64,000 nt of DNA from Burkholderia lata. GTDB lineage: Bacteria > Pseudomonadota > Gammaproteobacteria > Burkholderiales > Burkholderiaceae. Positions 61,695 through 64,000 of this stretch are shown piece after piece (position 1 is the first letter of the stretch; every line of letters starts with the position of its first letter). The position numbers and the translations under genes were made by a program. The DNA is taken from positions 558,001 through 622,000 of the forward strand of contig NZ_CABVQK010000003.1 of assembly GCF_902499335.1 (NCBI RefSeq). Direction: 5' to 3'. The notes beneath the pieces were generated by a model, which saw nothing but the letters and a program-made list of their open reading frames with translations, did not search any database and was not told the DNA's origin.

Positions 61695-62849
61695 TCACCT
61701 GAGCGTGTCGACGAGATCCGCCGCATTCGCCACGCCGAAACGCTGCGGCAGCGGCAAGCCATGCGTGTCGCGACCCAGCGCGTGGCCGTCGTCGAGCCAC
61801 ATTCTGCCCATCCAGCGCTGCGCCCAGCGAATGACCTCATCGAGCGCCGGTGTCGCGACGCCCACGATATCGGCGAGTGCGCGTTGCACGACGATGCCGT
61901 ACGGCACGTCCTCGGCAAAGTAGTAACTGTGCACGTCGGGCATCCAGCCATCGTCGACGGCCCGCATCGGCACGGGCCGGTCGCGCAGCGCCGCGATACG
62001 CCGGATGATCTGCGTCATCTCCCGCGCATCTCGCGCGCCGTAGTGGTCGAGCAAGGACCGGCGGCCCGACAGATCGGCCGGGCACGCGCCGCCGATCGAT
62101 TGCAGATCGCGCTCGCAAGCCAGATAGCGCGTCGATGCCGGCTCGTCCCAGTCTTCGTAGAACTGCGGACGCGTCGCCCAGACGCCTTCCGGTGACGCGT
62201 CGCGCCAGAGCGAGTAAAGGCGCGCGGGATGGAAGATCGGATTGGAATTGCTCAGGCAGACCGCAAGATAATGCGCGAGCGGCGTCGTCGGGATGTTGAG
62301 CAGCGCTTGCAGCCATCGCGCGGCGGACGGTGCGCAGTGGCCCGGCACGGTGGCGACGAACAGCTCGGGACGGATGCCGGATACCCAGACGACCTCGCCG
62401 TACGACACGACCTTCCGGACGTACGGCACGCGCTGCAGGCCGAGAAAGCGCTGCTCGGGACCGAGCGCAAGACGCACGGCCCATGGCAAGCCGCCGTAGC
62501 CCGGAAAGCCCGCGAGCCAGGTGTGCCGGCTCAGATACGGCGCGATCCGGCGCAACACGACTTCACGCGCGGCGTGCGGAATCGCCAGGATCACGAGGTC
62601 GGCGCCGGCGACCACCTCGGACGGGTCCTCCGAGACGGCGCGCACGGTCCCGTGCAGCTCGGCCTTGTCGAGGTAGATCAGCCGGATGCGCCGCGACCAC
62701 CGCTCGGGCTGGCGCGTGAGCAACCGTACCTCGTTCGACGCGCTCGCCCCCAGCACCGCGACGAGTGCATGCGCAAGGCTTCCGCCGCCACACACGCAGA
62801 TCCTGAACGGCGCGCCGCGCGCCCGGCCGGGAAAGAGTTCCGCGCTCAT
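61695..62849 (-). CDS. Octopine/nopaline dehydrogenase family protein (copy 2)
   Basis: A 384-residue paralogue of the enzyme encoded on the opposite strand: FRICVCGGGSLAHALVAVLG (Rossmann), LVILAIPHAAREVVLRRI, NPIFHPARLYSLWRD and AEDVPYGIVVQ correspond one to one with copy 1. Start MSAELF lies 2 bases after the methyltransferase stop; the open frame continues upstream through that gene. Two divergent copies in one locus suggest two distinct reduction steps or a heteromer. Confidence 0.82.
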   Translation of the reverse strand: MSAELFPGRARGAPFRICVCGGGSLAHALVAVLGASASNEVRLLTRQPERWSRRIRLIYLDKAELHGTVRAVSEDPSEVVAGADLVILAIPHAAREVVLRRIAPYLSRHTWLAGFPGYGGLPWAVRLALGPEQRFLGLQRVPYVRKVVSYGEVVWVSGIRPELFVATVPGHCAPSAARWLQALLNIPTTPLAHYLAVCLSNSNPIFHPARLYSLWRDASPEGVWATRPQFYEDWDEPASTRYLACERDLQSIGGACPADLSGRRSLLDHYGARDAREMTQIIRRIAALRDRPVPMRAVDDGWMPDVHSYYFAEDVPYGIVVQRALADIVGVATPALDEVIRWAQRWMGRMWLDDGHALGRDTHGLPLPQRFGVANAADLVDTLR

Positions 62850-62851
62850 GG

Positions 62852-63574
62852 TCAGGCCGCCCGGCGAGCGAGCCACAACGGCTCGCCGAAGCCGGCGACG
62901 ACGACGCGCCGGCACGAAAAGCCTCCCGTCGACAGCGCCGTCTCGATCTCGCGATCGTCGAAAAGATGCAGCACGTGACGATCGACGTGATGGCTGACAC
63001 CGGCTTCGGCCGTCGCGACCAGCCAATGAAAATCGAGTATCGAGTCACGGTTCTCGCGCCTGAGCACGGCCTGCCGGCACAGCTTGAGCGCATTGCCGTC
63101 GAACGTGTCCATCCAGAGCGCACCGTCGCACGCCTGGGCGGGGGTCAGCCACGGACGCAGAACGAGCACCCCGCGCGGCGGCAACGCGCGCGCGAACGCC
63201 GCGATGGCTTCGGCAAGCTCGTCGTACGAGCGTAGATAGGCAATGGCGGAACAGAGGCAGAGGATCACGTCGACGCGTTCCGGCCAGTCGAAATCCCGGA
63301 GATCGGCCAACCGCAGCGGCGTGTCGGGCAGCTTGTCGCGCGCCACGCGCAGCATCGCCTCGCTGCGATCGAACCCGTACACCGTGTAATGCCGGCGCAG
63401 TGCCATCAGGTAATTGCCCGTGCCGCAGGCCGCTTCGAGCACGTTCGCGCCGTCGAGCACGTCCTCCGCGCGCAGCAGTGCATGCATCGCATCGACATGG
63501 CCGTCGTAATCGAACCCGGCATGCACGAGATCGTAGTACCGCGCGAAATCGCCGTAAAGGAGAGTGTCCGTCAT
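62852..63574 (-). CDS. Class I SAM-dependent methyltransferase
   Basis: A 240-residue methyltransferase. Motif I is VLEAACGTGNYLMAL (residues ~44-58), acidic loop VYGFDRSEAM, motif IV DVILCLCSAIAYL. Family includes N- and C-methyltransferases of secondary metabolism. GAGG 5 bases before the ATG supports the start. First gene of the leftward operon with the second opine-dehydrogenase gene. Confidence 0.85.
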   Translation of the reverse strand: MTDTLLYGDFARYYDLVHAGFDYDGHVDAMHALLRAEDVLDGANVLEAACGTGNYLMALRRHYTVYGFDRSEAMLRVARDKLPDTPLRLADLRDFDWPERVDVILCLCSAIAYLRSYDELAEAIAAFARALPPRGVLVLRPWLTPAQACDGALWMDTFDGNALKLCRQAVLRRENRDSILDFHWLVATAEAGVSHHVDRHVLHLFDDREIETALSTGGFSCRRVVVAGFGEPLWLARRAA

Positions 63575-64000
63575 TGCGCCTCGATGTCGATCGAATTCGA
63601 ATGTGCAGCACGGCAATCGACAAGTATAGGCATCCGCTCCGCTTCGATCAGGAAATATCGTACGGCACCGCCCGACCGTTCTCCAATACTGAAAAATACC
63701 GTCGATAATTCCAATATTTAAAAACACTGTCGATAATAACAGGTGGAATATTAGATACCCGACCACTAATATCAGAATGCCCCCGCCGAAACGCGAATCC
63801 GACATCCTCGAATCGGCAAATGTGACGAGTTGATTACAGCACCAATTACATCGGGCTTCCAGGCAGAAAAAGGCAATATTTAAAAAACATAGTTGCGCGG
63901 ATTTAACCGACGACTGCATGGCCTGCTGTCGCGGCTGGTTGATTTTAAATTCAATATTTATTTAAAAAATCCCGATCCACGTCATCGGGTTGAACAGCTC
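63575..64000. other. AT-rich upstream region with repeated CAATATTTA
   Basis: No gene seen up to the window edge. CAATATTTA occurs three times (63712-63720, 63874-63882, 63952-63960) and GTCGATAAT twice (63701-63709, 63729-63737). The stretch probably carries the promoter of the methyltransferase operon and suits AT-binding proteins such as H-NS. Confidence 0.45.

Noticed and set aside
58879..63574. Staphylopine/pseudopaline-type metallophore cluster
   Set aside because: Opine-dehydrogenase homologues are present, but no nicotianamine-synthase-like gene or metallophore transporter is seen in the window, so this specific pathway is not supported.
1..64000. tRNA, rRNA, IS elements or phage attachment sites
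   Set aside because: None recognised by eye on either strand; a tRNAscan/IS search would be needed to exclude short or degenerate ones.

Overview
The window is high-GC DNA with dense, often overlapping genes. Gene content points to Burkholderia, most likely a Burkholderia cepacia complex member, on a secondary chromosome: an hmqABCDEFG alkylquinolone cluster, a NodT/EmrA/EmrB efflux set, an ESPR-type trimeric autotransporter, many LysR/AraC/TetR/MocR regulators and an H-NS-like protein. The species cannot be fixed from sequence reading alone. No rRNA, tRNA, CRISPR array, insertion sequence or phage gene was recognised.

Left part (1-11.5 kb): a DUF4432 gene running in from the left, deoR and deoC facing each other across a palindrome-rich gap, a LysR regulator divergent from an MFS transporter, an ArsR-like small regulator, a three-gene drug efflux operon (EmrB-type MFS, EmrA-type adaptor, NodT outer-membrane channel), a DUF2071 protein and an amidohydrolase. 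The two MFS promoters share a 27-base operator-like sequence. At 11.7-14.6 kb lie an H-NS-type protein, the N-terminal fragment of a DUF1537 four-carbon acid sugar kinase, and two paralogous Tat-signal proteins of unknown function.

Middle part (14.8-38.6 kb): a MocR regulator with an MFS/class II aldolase/LysR set, a trimeric autotransporter adhesin with an atypical RcsB-like regulator, a second MocR paralogue (both lack the PLP lysine and share an upstream palindrome), DUF815 ATPase/EamA/AraC, a beta-propeller-like protein, DUF1772/NmrA/TetR, and a three-gene operon of a molybdopterin oxidoreductase fused to a ferredoxin reductase, an ornithine-cyclodeaminase-like enzyme and an AtoE-type carrier, with a divergent LysR gene.

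Right part (39.4-64 kb): the complete hmqABCDEFG cluster (39.4-51.0 kb) for 4-hydroxy-3-methyl-2-alkenylquinolines, closed by a tandem hairpin; a secreted M9 collagenase; a four-gene operon of tyrosinase, DUF2182 membrane protein, stand-alone tyrosinase C-terminal-type domain and exported TPR protein with a Met/His-rich N-terminus; and two convergent operons encoding a 64-residue protein, a haem-oxygenase-like diiron oxidase, two octopine-dehydrogenase-family enzymes, a PhyH-type dioxygenase and a methyltransferase. The last set looks like an uncharacterised small-molecule or peptide-modification pathway and is the best candidate for a new system here.
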